Shown here in pieces: positions 35,708 through 44,394 of a stretch of 64,000 nucleotides of DNA. A program made the translations under genes and the position numbers. Every line of letters starts with the position of its first letter. Within the stretch, counting starts at the first letter, position 1. The stretch is from Acidisoma sp. L85 (lineage in GTDB: Bacteria > Pseudomonadota > Alphaproteobacteria > Acetobacterales > Acetobacteraceae). A model generated the notes under the pieces. It did not search any database. It had not been told where the DNA came from and saw only the letters and a list, made by a program, of their open reading frames with translations. The DNA is taken from the NCBI RefSeq assembly GCF_009765865.1, contig NZ_LMUQ01000052.1, positions 342,864 to 406,863 on the forward strand, read 5' to 3'.

Positions 35708-36865
35708 TCAGGTCAGTTTGTAGGATTTCGCACCGGTGCCCGCAAGCGCCCCTGCATCTACGATGAGATACTCCTCCCGAATAGGCTTACCCTCGTAGAA
35801 GCTTTGAAGGATCTCAAGCGTTCCTGCGGCGTAGCGAGCTTGCGCCGACAGGGAAGTGCCGGAAATATGCGGGGTCATGCCGTTAAAGGGCATCGTCCGC
35901 CACGGATGATCGGCCGGGGCAGGTTGAGGATACCAGACATCGCCTGCATATCCGGCCAGCTGTCCCGACTCAAGGGCGCGCACCACAGCGTCGCGGTCAA
36001 CGAGTTTGCCGCGTGCAGTGTTGACGAGATAGGTGCCACGCTTCATATGCGCGAACATCTTGTCATCAAAGAAATGCTCGGTCGACGGATAGAGCGGCAT
36101 CTGCAGATTGACGATATCCACTGCCTTCACCAGGGACACGGCATCCGGATGGTAGGTAAGACCAAGCTCGCTCTCGACCTTTTCGCTGAGCCGATGCGGG
36201 TCGGTGTAGTGGAGATGCAGGCCGAAAGGGTGCAGCCGACGTAGCACCGCGATGCCGATACGCCCTGCGGCCACCGTGCCGAAATGCATGCCCTCGACAT
36301 CGTAGCTACGAGAGACGCAATCGGCGATGTTCCAACCGCCTTTGACGGCATATTCGTGTGATGGGAGGTAATTGCGCACAAGCGAGAGCACCATCATCAC
36401 AACATGCTCGGCGACACTGATGCTGTTGGAGCCTGTGACTTCGGCGACAGTCACCTTCGCCCGCGCGGCAGCATCCAGGTCAACGTGATCGGAGCCGATG
36501 CCAGCGGTAAGGGCAAGCCTCAGCTTCTTGGCCTTGGCAATCCGCTCGCGCGTCAGATAGGCGGGCCAGAAGGGCTGCGAAATGACTACCTCGGCGTCCG
36601 GTAGATGTTTCTCGAACTCCGAATCCGGGCCATCCTTGTCGCTGGTGACGACAAGCTCGTGACCTAAGCCTTCGAGATAGGTCCTCAGGCCTAGTTCGCC
36701 GGAGACGGAGCCCACAAGCTCTCCTGGCGTGAAGCCGAGGTTGTTTGGTGCCGGGGCGGTCTGTCCATTGGCGTAGCCGCTGATCGTCGGGATTCCGTCC
36801 CGGGCGTAGTGGGGCGGGTAGCCCGCCTGGGGATCCGGATAAAGAACGCACAGAACTTTGGCCAT
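35708..36865 (-). CDS. fdh: NAD-dependent formate dehydrogenase
   Basis: A 385-aa D-2-hydroxyacid dehydrogenase fold enzyme oxidising formate to CO2 with NAD. It aligns with Pseudomonas sp. 101 FDH from MAKVLCVLYPDP to the C-terminus. Catalytic residues are kept: Asn in SNSISVAE, Arg in NTARGK, Gln in PQPAP and His in PHISGT. Asp at the NAD-specificity position is present (YTDPHR), but the following Arg is Pro. The two reactive cysteines (mature Cys145 and Cys255) are Ser and Met. It lacks the longer C-terminal tail of the Pseudomonas enzyme. Confidence 0.95.
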   Translation of the reverse strand: MAKVLCVLYPDPQAGYPPHYARDGIPTISGYANGQTAPAPNNLGFTPGELVGSVSGELGLRTYLEGLGHELVVTSDKDGPDSEFEKHLPDAEVVISQPFWPAYLTRERIAKAKKLRLALTAGIGSDHVDLDAAARAKVTVAEVTGSNSISVAEHVVMMVLSLVRNYLPSHEYAVKGGWNIADCVSRSYDVEGMHFGTVAAGRIGIAVLRRLHPFGLHLHYTDPHRLSEKVESELGLTYHPDAVSLVKAVDIVNLQMPLYPSTEHFFDDKMFAHMKRGTYLVNTARGKLVDRDAVVRALESGQLAGYAGDVWYPQPAPADHPWRTMPFNGMTPHISGTSLSAQARYAAGTLEILQSFYEGKPIREEYLIVDAGALAGTGAKSYKLT

Positions 36866-37462
36866 GTCTAAGCCCCCTGCTTCACCTCATCGCCGTTACG
36901 ATGGCGGTGTTCCCATTTGGATATAACGATGCCATGGCTTTCTGCGCAAACCGGATGCTGGGTAGTGTCACCGAAAGCCTTGCCGCTTGCCAGCCATCCG
37001 TGGCGCAGGTTCGTGCCGGGATTGTGCGAGCTATAGCTGGGGTTTCGGCGTCCGGGTCAGACCATTCAGAGAGAGGACCCGGACGCCTTCGGCGTATGGA
37101 GGGTGAGCGGCCAATTGCTGGTCGCCTCGCGGTTCCCAGCACCCCATGAGCTGGACTACGGGCACCCCGCCCCAGCGAGGGTCGAATTCGCTGGCCTTAT
37201 CGAAGCAGCTTCGACTATCCACATTTCCCCCAGGAGTTGAAATCAACCTTTCGTGCAACCTCCAGTTGACAGCCGGCCGCATCAGCGCGTGGCGCCAGAC
37301 ACGCCGATACGATCACCGCGGGAACTGATCGCACGGTTTCCGGTCAAAGATCGTTCAAGTGTGATTGCGGGTGCTGAAAAGAGAAGCAGCAGTCCTTTCC
37401 GCAAGGAGATGTTCTTTATGGTTGGTGAGCAGAGCGCAGTGGTTCCCCTACATGGATCTTGT
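36866..37462. other. 597-base intergenic region, no gene recognised
   Basis: No coding region with family resemblance is visible. Short open frames on both strands lack ribosome sites and known motifs. A perfect 12-bp GC-rich hairpin lies at 37047-37087. The part next to 36865 must carry the fdh promoter, but no clear -10/-35 pair was found. Confidence 0.5.
37047..37087. repeat. Perfect 12-bp inverted repeat (stem-loop)
   Basis: GGCGTCCGGGTC at 37047-37058 is the exact reverse complement of GACCCGGACGCC at 37076-37087, with a 17-base loop. There is no T-run after either arm. It may be a terminator for leftward transcription from ampR, 375 bases away, or a mobile palindromic element. Confidence 0.6.
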
Positions 37463-38344
37463 CTATGCGGCGGCGGCAATCTCGGCCTCGGCCAGTAGCC
37501 ACGCCCGAAAGGTGGCCATTGCTGTGGTTTCGCCGCGCGACTTCAGGCGGGTCAGCCAGTAGTCGCCCAATTCGACCTCCGCGGCGAAGGGCCGCACCAG
37601 GCGCCCTTGGCGCAAGTCGCGCTCGAACATTCGCGCGGGAAGCAGGGCGACACCCGTGCCCTGAACCGCGGCTTCCGCCATTGTCAGCGAGGAGTCGAAG
37701 ACATATCCGCGAATAGCCGGCGCGGGCAGGTCCACCATGGCGAACCAACGCTCCCACTCGTCGACGCGGTAGGAGCGCAGGAGCGTTTTCCGCGCCAGGT
37801 CCTTGGGATACCGGAGAGTCCGCGCCAAAGCCGGGGCGCAAAGCGGCGAGAGAGGGGCGGCGAAAAGCTGCGTCGCCTCCGTTCCGTGCCAGGCGCCGTC
37901 GCCGAAGCGGATGGCGCAGTCCAATCCTTCACCGGCGAGATCGACGCGGTTGTTGTTGGTCATCAGCCGCAGGTCCACGAAAGGATGGGCGGTTTGAAAG
38001 CTTGGCAGGCGGGGGAGGAGCCAACCGGTGACGAAGGTGCCGACGGCGCCCAATGTCAGGATCTCGCGCAGTCGCCCACCCTCGAAACGCTCCAGCGTGC
38101 CGGCGATGCGGCGGAAGGCATCGGTCAGCACCGGTAGCAGCGCCTCGCCCTCCTCAGTGAGCGCGAGGCCGCGCGGCAGGCGGCGGAACAAGGGGACACC
38201 CAAGATTTCCTCAAGGGTCTTGACCTGCTGGCTGACGGCCGCCTGGGTGACACGCAATTCGAGCCCGGCCCGTGTGAAGCTCAATTGCCGAGCCGAAGTC
38301 TCGAAAGCGCGTAAGGCGTTGAGAGGGAGTTGCGACAGAGCCAT
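37463..38344 (-). CDS. ampR: LysR-family regulator of ampC
   Basis: A 293-aa LysR-type regulator closely following AmpR: LPLNALRAFETSARQLSFTRA then the HTH with VTQAAVSQQVKTLE, and in the effector domain TNNNRVDLAGEGLD, GDGAWHGTE, LLRSYRVDEW and VFDSSLTMAEAA. It diverges from a class C beta-lactamase gene, the standard ampR-ampC arrangement. AmpR senses muropeptides: it represses with UDP-MurNAc-pentapeptide and activates with anhydro-muropeptides. The ATG at 38344 is preferred to one 12 bases upstream. Confidence 0.9.
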   Translation of the reverse strand: MALSQLPLNALRAFETSARQLSFTRAGLELRVTQAAVSQQVKTLEEILGVPLFRRLPRGLALTEEGEALLPVLTDAFRRIAGTLERFEGGRLREILTLGAVGTFVTGWLLPRLPSFQTAHPFVDLRLMTNNNRVDLAGEGLDCAIRFGDGAWHGTEATQLFAAPLSPLCAPALARTLRYPKDLARKTLLRSYRVDEWERWFAMVDLPAPAIRGYVFDSSLTMAEAAVQGTGVALLPARMFERDLRQGRLVRPFAAEVELGDYWLTRLKSRGETTAMATFRAWLLAEAEIAAAA

Positions 38345-38361
38345 GCCCACTACCATTAATT

Positions 38362-38384
38362 TTTCTTAGGTCTCTTGCAAGAAA
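38362..38384. promoter_or_regulatory. Candidate AmpR operator (LysR box)
   Basis: TTTCTT-N11-AAGAAA is a perfect inverted repeat with the T-N11-A geometry of LysR regulators, placed in the 141-base ampR-ampC gap, 18 bases upstream of the ampR start. A nested CTTGCAAG lies inside it. The position suits repression of ampR itself and control of ampC. Confidence 0.7.
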
Positions 38385-38485
38385 TGATGGTTTGCCGGTT
38401 GTGCTGCCCATCGCGCAGTTTCCGCCCGCTGACAGATGACGAGCAGGCTCGCCGGCATCCCACGGAACTGGAGGAGATCGAACAC

Positions 38486-39655
38486 ATGAAACTGAAGGCC
38501 ACAAGCCTTGTTGCGGCAACCTTCGCCACATGCGCGTGCGCGGCCACCAGCCACGCGACAGGTGATTCGCAGAGCAAATTAAAAAGTATGGTGGATTCGG
38601 AGATTCGGCCAGTGATGGCGAAAGACGGGATCCCGGGCATGGCGGTCGCTCTCACCATCGCAGGCAAGCCGTATGTGTTCGACTATGGCATGGCTTCTAT
38701 AGAAAGCCACCAGCCTGTCACGCGCGATACAATGTTCGAACTCGGATCGGTCACCAAGACATTTACCGCGACGCTGACGGCCTATGCGCAGGTACAGGGC
38801 AACCTGTCTCTCACAGACAAAGTGAGCAAACACCTGCCGTCTTTGCATGGAAGCAAGTTCGGTGAAGTGAGCCTTCTCAATCTGGGCACGCATACTCCTG
38901 GTGGACTCCCATTGCAGGTGCCGGATGCAATCGCGAACGATGCGCAACTCATGCAGTATTTCAGGGAGTGGCGGCCCGCTTACCCGCCGGGAACATATCG
39001 AACCTATTCCAATCCCGGCATCGGAACGCTCGGCCTGATAACGGCGAAGAGCATGGGCCAGGACTTTATCCCGCTGACACAAAATTGGCTGTTTCCGGCA
39101 CTCGGCCTGACGAGCAGCTACATTGATGTTCCGGCTGCCCGCATGCCTGACTACGCGCATGGCTATACAAAGGACAATGCCCCGATACGAATGGCGACGG
39201 GCGAGCTGTCCTCTGAGGCATACGGCATAAAGACCACGGCTTCCGACTTGATCCGTTTCGTGGAAGCCAATATGGATCTGGTCAAATTGGATCCGCAGGT
39301 TCAGCGGGCGATTGAAGAAACGCACACCGGCTATTTTAAGGCCGGCGCAATGACTCAGGATCTGATATGGGAACAATATCCATATCCGGTTGCATTGCAG
39401 ACACTGTTGGACGGCAATTCATCGGCGATGAGCTTAAATGCGACGCCTGTCTCCGAAATCAAGCCGCCACAGAAGCCGGAGGAGGACGCCTGGATCAATA
39501 AAACCGGCTCAACAAATGGCTTTGGCACTTATGTGGCATTCGTGCCGCGGAAACATCTGGGGATCGTTATTTTGGCAAACAAGAATTATCCCAACGGCGA
39601 GAGGGTAAGCATCGCCTACAAGATCCTCACGTCGCTCGCCAATGACAAGCAATGA
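38486..39655 (+). CDS. ampC: Class C beta-lactamase
   Basis: A 389-aa periplasmic serine beta-lactamase. A signal peptide ends near TSHA (residue 24). Active-site elements are Ser88-Val-Thr-Lys91, Tyr174-Ser-Asn176 and Lys339-Thr-Gly341, matching S64, Y150 and K315 of AmpC. The segment TPGGLPLQVPD is a class C hallmark. The Y-S-N triad is a variant of the common Y-A-N. GGAGGA precedes the ATG at 38486, so the 37-residue upstream extension is rejected. Its base composition looks lower in GC than its neighbours. Control by the divergent AmpR is expected. Confidence 0.93.
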   Translation: MKLKATSLVAATFATCACAATSHATGDSQSKLKSMVDSEIRPVMAKDGIPGMAVALTIAGKPYVFDYGMASIESHQPVTRDTMFELGSVTKTFTATLTAYAQVQGNLSLTDKVSKHLPSLHGSKFGEVSLLNLGTHTPGGLPLQVPDAIANDAQLMQYFREWRPAYPPGTYRTYSNPGIGTLGLITAKSMGQDFIPLTQNWLFPALGLTSSYIDVPAARMPDYAHGYTKDNAPIRMATGELSSEAYGIKTTASDLIRFVEANMDLVKLDPQVQRAIEETHTGYFKAGAMTQDLIWEQYPYPVALQTLLDGNSSAMSLNATPVSEIKPPQKPEEDAWINKTGSTNGFGTYVAFVPRKHLGIVILANKNYPNGERVSIAYKILTSLANDKQ

Positions 39656-39794
39656 AGATAGGCAACCGGCGCCGGGGGTGGATCCAGCGCGACACGAAGC
39701 GACCCCGTCGGATCTTTTCTCGGGGATTGCCGTTAGGAACGGGCACATGGTTTCTGTGCCGCCGTGCCGGTGAGCCATCGCCGGCGCAACAGCA

Positions 39795-40799
39795 GTGAAT
39801 CCACTCGTGAGACTTGCCGCACTTATCTTCGCGGGCTTCGCGCTCCTACTCGCTCCCGCATTGGCCGCTACCGCCAATGTAGGCTTCGAGGAGGTCAAGA
39901 TCGCAAACGGCACGGAGCCGCCCCTGACGGCCGGGATCTGGTACCCCACCGACGCGCCGGCGGCGGCACACGCCTTGGGACCCTTTACCCAGACGGTGGC
40001 TCCAGGCGCGTCGATTGTCGGACAAGGCTTGCCGCTGGTGGAACTCTCGCACGGGGGCGGCGGTTCATACAAAGACCGCTATGACACTGCCCTCGCTTTG
40101 GCCCATGCGGGGTTTGTCGCCGCGGCGGTCAGCCACGCTGGCGACACCTACAAGGATCAGAGCCAGGTCTTGCGATTCTGGCGCCGTTCTGCCCAGCTTC
40201 GTCGGCTGGTCACCTACATGCTGCACGAATGGCCTCAACACGGCCGGCTGGACGGTAGCCGGGTCGGCGCGCTCGGCTTCTCCAATGGCGGCTTTGCCGT
40301 TCTGGTGGCTGCAGGCGGAGTTCCGGATCTGTCCAGAGCCGGGCCCTACTGCCAGTCACATCCTCAACACGATCTCTGTCGGGCCTTGACGCAGGGTGGC
40401 GTCAATCCCTGGCATCTCGGAAGCGATGCCCCTGCTGACGCCTGGACCCCCGACCCGCGCGTCAGGGCCGCCGTCATCGCAGCCCCGGCCTTCGGCTTCG
40501 CCTTTGGCCGCGCGGGGCTGAAGAATGTGCGCATCCCGATTCAGCTCTGGCGCGCGGCCGACGACACCCACCAGCCAAATCCCTGGTACGATGAGGCGGT
40601 GCGCCTGGCTCTGCCGCAGGCGCCGGAATACCACGTCGTCCGCGGCGCGGGACATTTCGACTTCTTGCCGCCCTGCGGCCCGCGCCTCGCGTCAAGGGCG
40701 CCGCTGATCTGTGCCGACCGGCTGGGCTTCGACCGCGCGGCGTTCCATACCGAGTTCAATCGCGACATCGTTACATTCTTCCGCCGCTCTCTCGGCTAA
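39795..40799 (+). CDS. Exported alpha/beta hydrolase (dienelactone hydrolase/PAF-acetylhydrolase-like)
   Basis: A 334-aa secreted hydrolase. The signal peptide is hydrophobic (LAALIFAGFALLLAPALAA). The nucleophile elbow is GFSNGG, preceded by the oxyanion stretch LVELSHGGGG; the acid is in WRAADDTH and the His in GAGHFDFL. The family includes esterases that act on short acyl chains or amides. It starts with GTG and follows ampC on the same strand by 139 bases. The substrate is unknown. Confidence 0.8.
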   Translation: MNPLVRLAALIFAGFALLLAPALAATANVGFEEVKIANGTEPPLTAGIWYPTDAPAAAHALGPFTQTVAPGASIVGQGLPLVELSHGGGGSYKDRYDTALALAHAGFVAAAVSHAGDTYKDQSQVLRFWRRSAQLRRLVTYMLHEWPQHGRLDGSRVGALGFSNGGFAVLVAAGGVPDLSRAGPYCQSHPQHDLCRALTQGGVNPWHLGSDAPADAWTPDPRVRAAVIAAPAFGFAFGRAGLKNVRIPIQLWRAADDTHQPNPWYDEAVRLALPQAPEYHVVRGAGHFDFLPPCGPRLASRAPLICADRLGFDRAAFHTEFNRDIVTFFRRSLG

Positions 40800-40913
40800 T
40801 CACCGCTGCCATGGTGACACCGACGCCTTCGGGCAGGTGAGCGCCAAACTTGCGCATGTCCTCTGCGGCGTCATATTGGGATTGATGGCAACGTGGTGGC
40901 AAGACCGCTCCTT

Positions 40914-41708
40914 ATGAGTTCACCGGAAGCTCAGCCTCCGGGAATGGAAAACACCGAGGCTGCTTTACAGGCGCTCCGGCAGCAGAACGCCGAGCTGATG
41001 GAGGCGATTGCTGCCCGCGATACCTTCATCGCGGTGGCGGCGCACGAGCTGCGCAACCCGATGACGCCGATCGTCGGCCAAATCGACCTTCTCCTGGCCG
41101 CACTGCAAGCTGGAAAATACTCATCCGCTCAAGTCGAACACCGTGTCCGGCGCATCCGAACAGCGATGGACCATTTCATCAAACGGGCCGGGACGCTGCT
41201 GGATGTGTCCAGGATCACCAGCGGCAGATTCCAGCTTTCGTTCACGCCCTGCGATCTGTCTGACTTGGTTCGTGAGACGGTCGAGACTTTTTCCGAGCCG
41301 GCGCGCTATTCCGGTTGCTCCATCGCAGTAGATGTACCCGAAACCCTTCCCGGGGCTTGGGACCGGCTAGCCCTTGAGCAGATCCTCGACAATCTAATTT
41401 CCAACGCGATCAAGTATGCCCCGTCCCGGCCAGTAATCGTAAGTGCCGAGAATCTTGGGTCACTGGTCAGGCTGACGGTGCGGGACTACGGTCCTGGCAT
41501 ATCCTCAGGTGACCGGGCTCGTATCTTTGAACGTTTCGAGCGAGCGGTCGGGCCGAAAGAGCGGCGCAGTGGCTTCGGAGTCGGCCTGTGGGTGGTGGGA
41601 CAGCTTGTCGCGGCAATGGAGGGAACGATCGTGGTGGATGACGCCCAAGGCGAAGGCTCGCTCTTCACCGTGACCCTGCCCCGTTACTCGGATACGAGTC
41701 TAGCATGA
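40914..41708 (+). CDS. Soluble sensor histidine kinase
   Basis: A 264-aa histidine kinase without membrane segments. A short coiled-coil (residues 15-38) leads into the HisKA box with phospho-acceptor His44 (AAHELRNPM). The ATPase domain has the N-box LDNLISNAIKYAP, DYGPGIS and GFGVGLWVV. With no sensor domain of its own, the input probably comes from a partner, most likely the KaiC-like protein whose ATG overlaps its stop by 4 bases. The start could also be a GTG at 40893. Confidence 0.87.
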   Translation: MSSPEAQPPGMENTEAALQALRQQNAELMEAIAARDTFIAVAAHELRNPMTPIVGQIDLLLAALQAGKYSSAQVEHRVRRIRTAMDHFIKRAGTLLDVSRITSGRFQLSFTPCDLSDLVRETVETFSEPARYSGCSIAVDVPETLPGAWDRLALEQILDNLISNAIKYAPSRPVIVSAENLGSLVRLTVRDYGPGISSGDRARIFERFERAVGPKERRSGFGVGLWVVGQLVAAMEGTIVVDDAQGEGSLFTVTLPRYSDTSLA

Positions 41709-43207
41709 AAGAAGGCGGTGATAGCGGCCTTGAACGTCTATCGAGCGGCGTAACCGGTCTCGACATCATTTTGGGCGGTGGCTTCCTCGCGGGGGGCCTC
41801 TATATCATTCAAGGGCAGCCGGGCACCGGCAAGACGACCTTCGGCAATCAGATCTGCTTCAATCACGTCGCTGGCGGCGGCCAAGCGCTGTATGTTACTC
41901 TCCTAGCTGAATATCACGCGCGCATGATGCAGCACTTGAGCATTATGTCATTTTTCGACATCTCCAAAATACCGGATCAGCTCACTTACTTTAACTGTCT
42001 ACAGGTGCTGCATGACGAGGGCCTCAAGGGCCTTCTGGCACTCTTGCGCCGAGAAATCACGACGCGCGGCGCTTCCATCCTGGTGCTCGATGGTATCGTG
42101 TCGGCGCGACGGGCGGCGGAGGACGAAGAAGCATTTAACCAGTTCGTTCATGAACTCCAGGCTATTGCGATCGCGACCGACTGCACGATGTTTCTGCTCA
42201 CGAGCAGTCGGGGCACTCAGGTTACGCCCGAGCACACGATGGTCGACGGGATCATAGAGTTCACGGACCAGCTCGTCGGTTGGTCGGCCGAAAGTTCCCT
42301 GCAGGTTATAAAGTTTCGCGGAAGTGCTTCACTGCGCGGTCGCCACGCCTTCAAGATCACCGGCAAAGGGATCGTGGTCCATCCAAGAATCGAGGCTTTG
42401 CTCGCGCGGCCTTCGCGGCCTGATGTAGGCGGCACCGGGCGAGTATCGAGTGGCCTCGATCAACTCGACGTCATGTTGGGCGGCGGCCTCCCGACTTCCT
42501 CGACGACCATGATAATGGGGCCGTCGGGCACCGGTAAAACGACACTGGGACTTCAGTTTCTGGCAAGGTGTAGCGAAGCTGAGCCGGGCCTTCTCTTTGG
42601 CTTCTACGAAACTCCCGCGCGCCTCGATGCCAAGATCGCAGGGGTCTGCCGGCCGCTACGGGGCTTGATCGATCAGGGCGCAGTGGAGGTGATATGGCAG
42701 CCGCCCACCGAAGATTTGCTCGATGCTTACGGCGAGCGCCTTCTTCAGGCGGTGCAGCGCCGCAAGGTCAAGAAGCTTTTCATTGATGGGCTAGGTGCCT
42801 TCAGGCAGGCCTCAGGGATCGAACCCAATCGCATCGGCAATTTTCTGACCGCGCTGATGAACGAGATGCGCGTGCTTGGCGTGACGACTGTCTATACGCT
42901 TGAGGTTCCCGATATCATGGGACCTTCGATCAGGACGCCGATCGGTGACTTGTCGAGTTTGGCCGAGAACCTGGTTTTGCTCCGCTTTGCGGAACTAGGT
43001 GCACGCCTCCGCCGTTTGATCTCCGTTCTCAAAGTCAGGGACAGTCAGTTTGACGGGTCGCTTCATGAATACGTCACCAGCGATCAGGGGCTAGTCATTG
43101 AGGCAACCGCCGACAGCGCCGAGAGGATTATGGTCGGGCTTGCCAATCTAAGGGAGGACGAACAAGACGGCATCACTCAACCGCGGGAAGGGCGCGATCT
43201 TTTGTGA
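41705..43207 (+). CDS. KaiC-like double-domain ATPase
   Basis: A 500-aa protein with two RecA-like KaiC domains, each opening with S-G-x-x-x-L-D-x-x-L-G-G-G. The P-loops are GQPGTGKTT (37-45) and GPSGTGKTT with Lys278; the Walker B strands are ILVLDGIV and LFIDGLGAF. The catalytic Glu-Glu pair of cyanobacterial KaiC is reduced to one Glu in each domain (LLAEY, FYETP). Ser417-Ser418 fall where KaiC has its Ser431-Thr432 phosphosites. No kaiA or kaiB is seen. It is flanked by a kinase and a receiver with 4-base overlaps, so it probably modulates the phosphorelay. Confidence 0.9.
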   Translation: MKEGGDSGLERLSSGVTGLDIILGGGFLAGGLYIIQGQPGTGKTTFGNQICFNHVAGGGQALYVTLLAEYHARMMQHLSIMSFFDISKIPDQLTYFNCLQVLHDEGLKGLLALLRREITTRGASILVLDGIVSARRAAEDEEAFNQFVHELQAIAIATDCTMFLLTSSRGTQVTPEHTMVDGIIEFTDQLVGWSAESSLQVIKFRGSASLRGRHAFKITGKGIVVHPRIEALLARPSRPDVGGTGRVSSGLDQLDVMLGGGLPTSSTTMIMGPSGTGKTTLGLQFLARCSEAEPGLLFGFYETPARLDAKIAGVCRPLRGLIDQGAVEVIWQPPTEDLLDAYGERLLQAVQRRKVKKLFIDGLGAFRQASGIEPNRIGNFLTALMNEMRVLGVTTVYTLEVPDIMGPSIRTPIGDLSSLAENLVLLRFAELGARLRRLISVLKVRDSQFDGSLHEYVTSDQGLVIEATADSAERIMVGLANLREDEQDGITQPREGRDLL

Positions 43208-43593
43208 CGGGGATTGTTCTCGTGGTGGATGACGAATTCGGCATCGCCGAACTCATCGATGCTGTACTCACGGATGAAGGCCATCGCGTGCTGACCGCCA
43301 TCAACGGACGGCAGGGGCTTGCGATGATGGCGAAGGAGCGGCCGGATCTGGTGTTTCTCGACTATATGATGCCCGTGATGGATGGAGCCGAAGTGCTGAG
43401 CGCCATGGCCGGCGACCCATCCGTCGCGAAGGTTCCTGTGGTGCTGATGAGTTCCATGCCCGAAACAACCGTGGCTGAACGCTGCTCGGGTTATACAGCC
43501 TTTATGCGAAAGCCGTTCAAAATCGCTCAGGTGGTGACGCTCACTGTGAAGCTGCTGAACCGCGATGGGCCAGACGGGCAGGGCGCTCTCTGA
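43204..43593 (+). CDS. Single-domain response regulator
   Basis: A 129-aa CheY-like receiver with no output domain. Acidic pocket Asp9-Asp10, phospho-acceptor Asp53 (VFLDYMMP), Ser83 and Lys103 (MRKPF) are all present. The GTG start overlaps the KaiC stop by 4 bases (GTGA). It is probably the target of the kinase encoded two genes upstream; lacking a DNA-binding domain, it must act through protein contacts or pass phosphate on. Confidence 0.9.
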   Translation: MTGIVLVVDDEFGIAELIDAVLTDEGHRVLTAINGRQGLAMMAKERPDLVFLDYMMPVMDGAEVLSAMAGDPSVAKVPVVLMSSMPETTVAERCSGYTAFMRKPFKIAQVVTLTVKLLNRDGPDGQGAL

Positions 43594-43744
43594 CCAAGCG
43601 TGACGCCATACGCAGACCATCGTCGCGGCTCCTGACAATTAGAGTGCGGAGAGAGTCTGGCCTGTGGAGATTTACAAAAGCGTAGATCGGTACAGTAAAG
43701 TCAGGATTGTGGTATCAAGCGCGACGATCGGCCGGGAGGTATCG

Positions 43745-44185
43745 ATGGCGGCGAGCTTAAGAGGCGGCTGCTTATGTGGAGCGGTGCGCTACGAGATTGC
43801 AACGGGCGACGATACGACGCTGAACGCTTCCGTCATTGACGGCAGCTATTGCCATTGTTCGATGTGCCGCAAAGCGACCGGTGGCGGTTACGCGATGCTG
43901 TTCGAGGTGCCTCGGAGTACCATGACCTGGACGAGAGGCGCGCCGACCATTTATCGATCGTCACCCATCGCGACACGTGGCTTTTGCGCTGCGTGCGGCT
44001 CGCCGCTTTTTATTGAGACCGATGCGGAGCCAGTGTGTTCCATGACCGTTGGCAGCCTCGACGACCCATCGGCTTTCAAGCCGGACCACCATTATGGCGT
44101 TGAAAGCCGCCTGCCATGGGCCGATTGCGGGCCCGATCTGCCGGGACGTGAAACCGAAGAGCGGTTTGCGGGCCAGCCTACTTAA
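43745..44185 (+). CDS. GFA-family zinc protein (glutathione-dependent formaldehyde-activating/CENP-V fold)
   Basis: A 146-aa Mss4-like protein. Zinc ligands are GGCLCGAVRY, CHCSMCRKATG and FCAACGSPLF. Members have been annotated as formaldehyde-activating, but most have no proven reaction. The ATG at 43745 has GGGAGG just upstream and gives the typical MxxSLRGGCLCGAV start; an upstream in-frame extension is rejected. It stands alone. Confidence 0.88.
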   Translation: MAASLRGGCLCGAVRYEIATGDDTTLNASVIDGSYCHCSMCRKATGGGYAMLFEVPRSTMTWTRGAPTIYRSSPIATRGFCAACGSPLFIETDAEPVCSMTVGSLDDPSAFKPDHHYGVESRLPWADCGPDLPGRETEERFAGQPT

Positions 44186-44394
44186 CGGATCATTTGGCAA
44201 TCCTTCTGGCGAATCGCAGCACTAACCTCGCTCAGACCTACGCCTTTTGGATGTTATTCTGTCGAGCATAACTCTTTCGGCGTAGTAGTTCTTTGGGTTG
44301 CGTTTCGAATTACTCACAGTTAGGCTGCGATCTTTCGCCGGATCAACACGGTAGCGCAGACAGTTCGTTAGTTGGTGTAAGGGACTGGTCGCCG

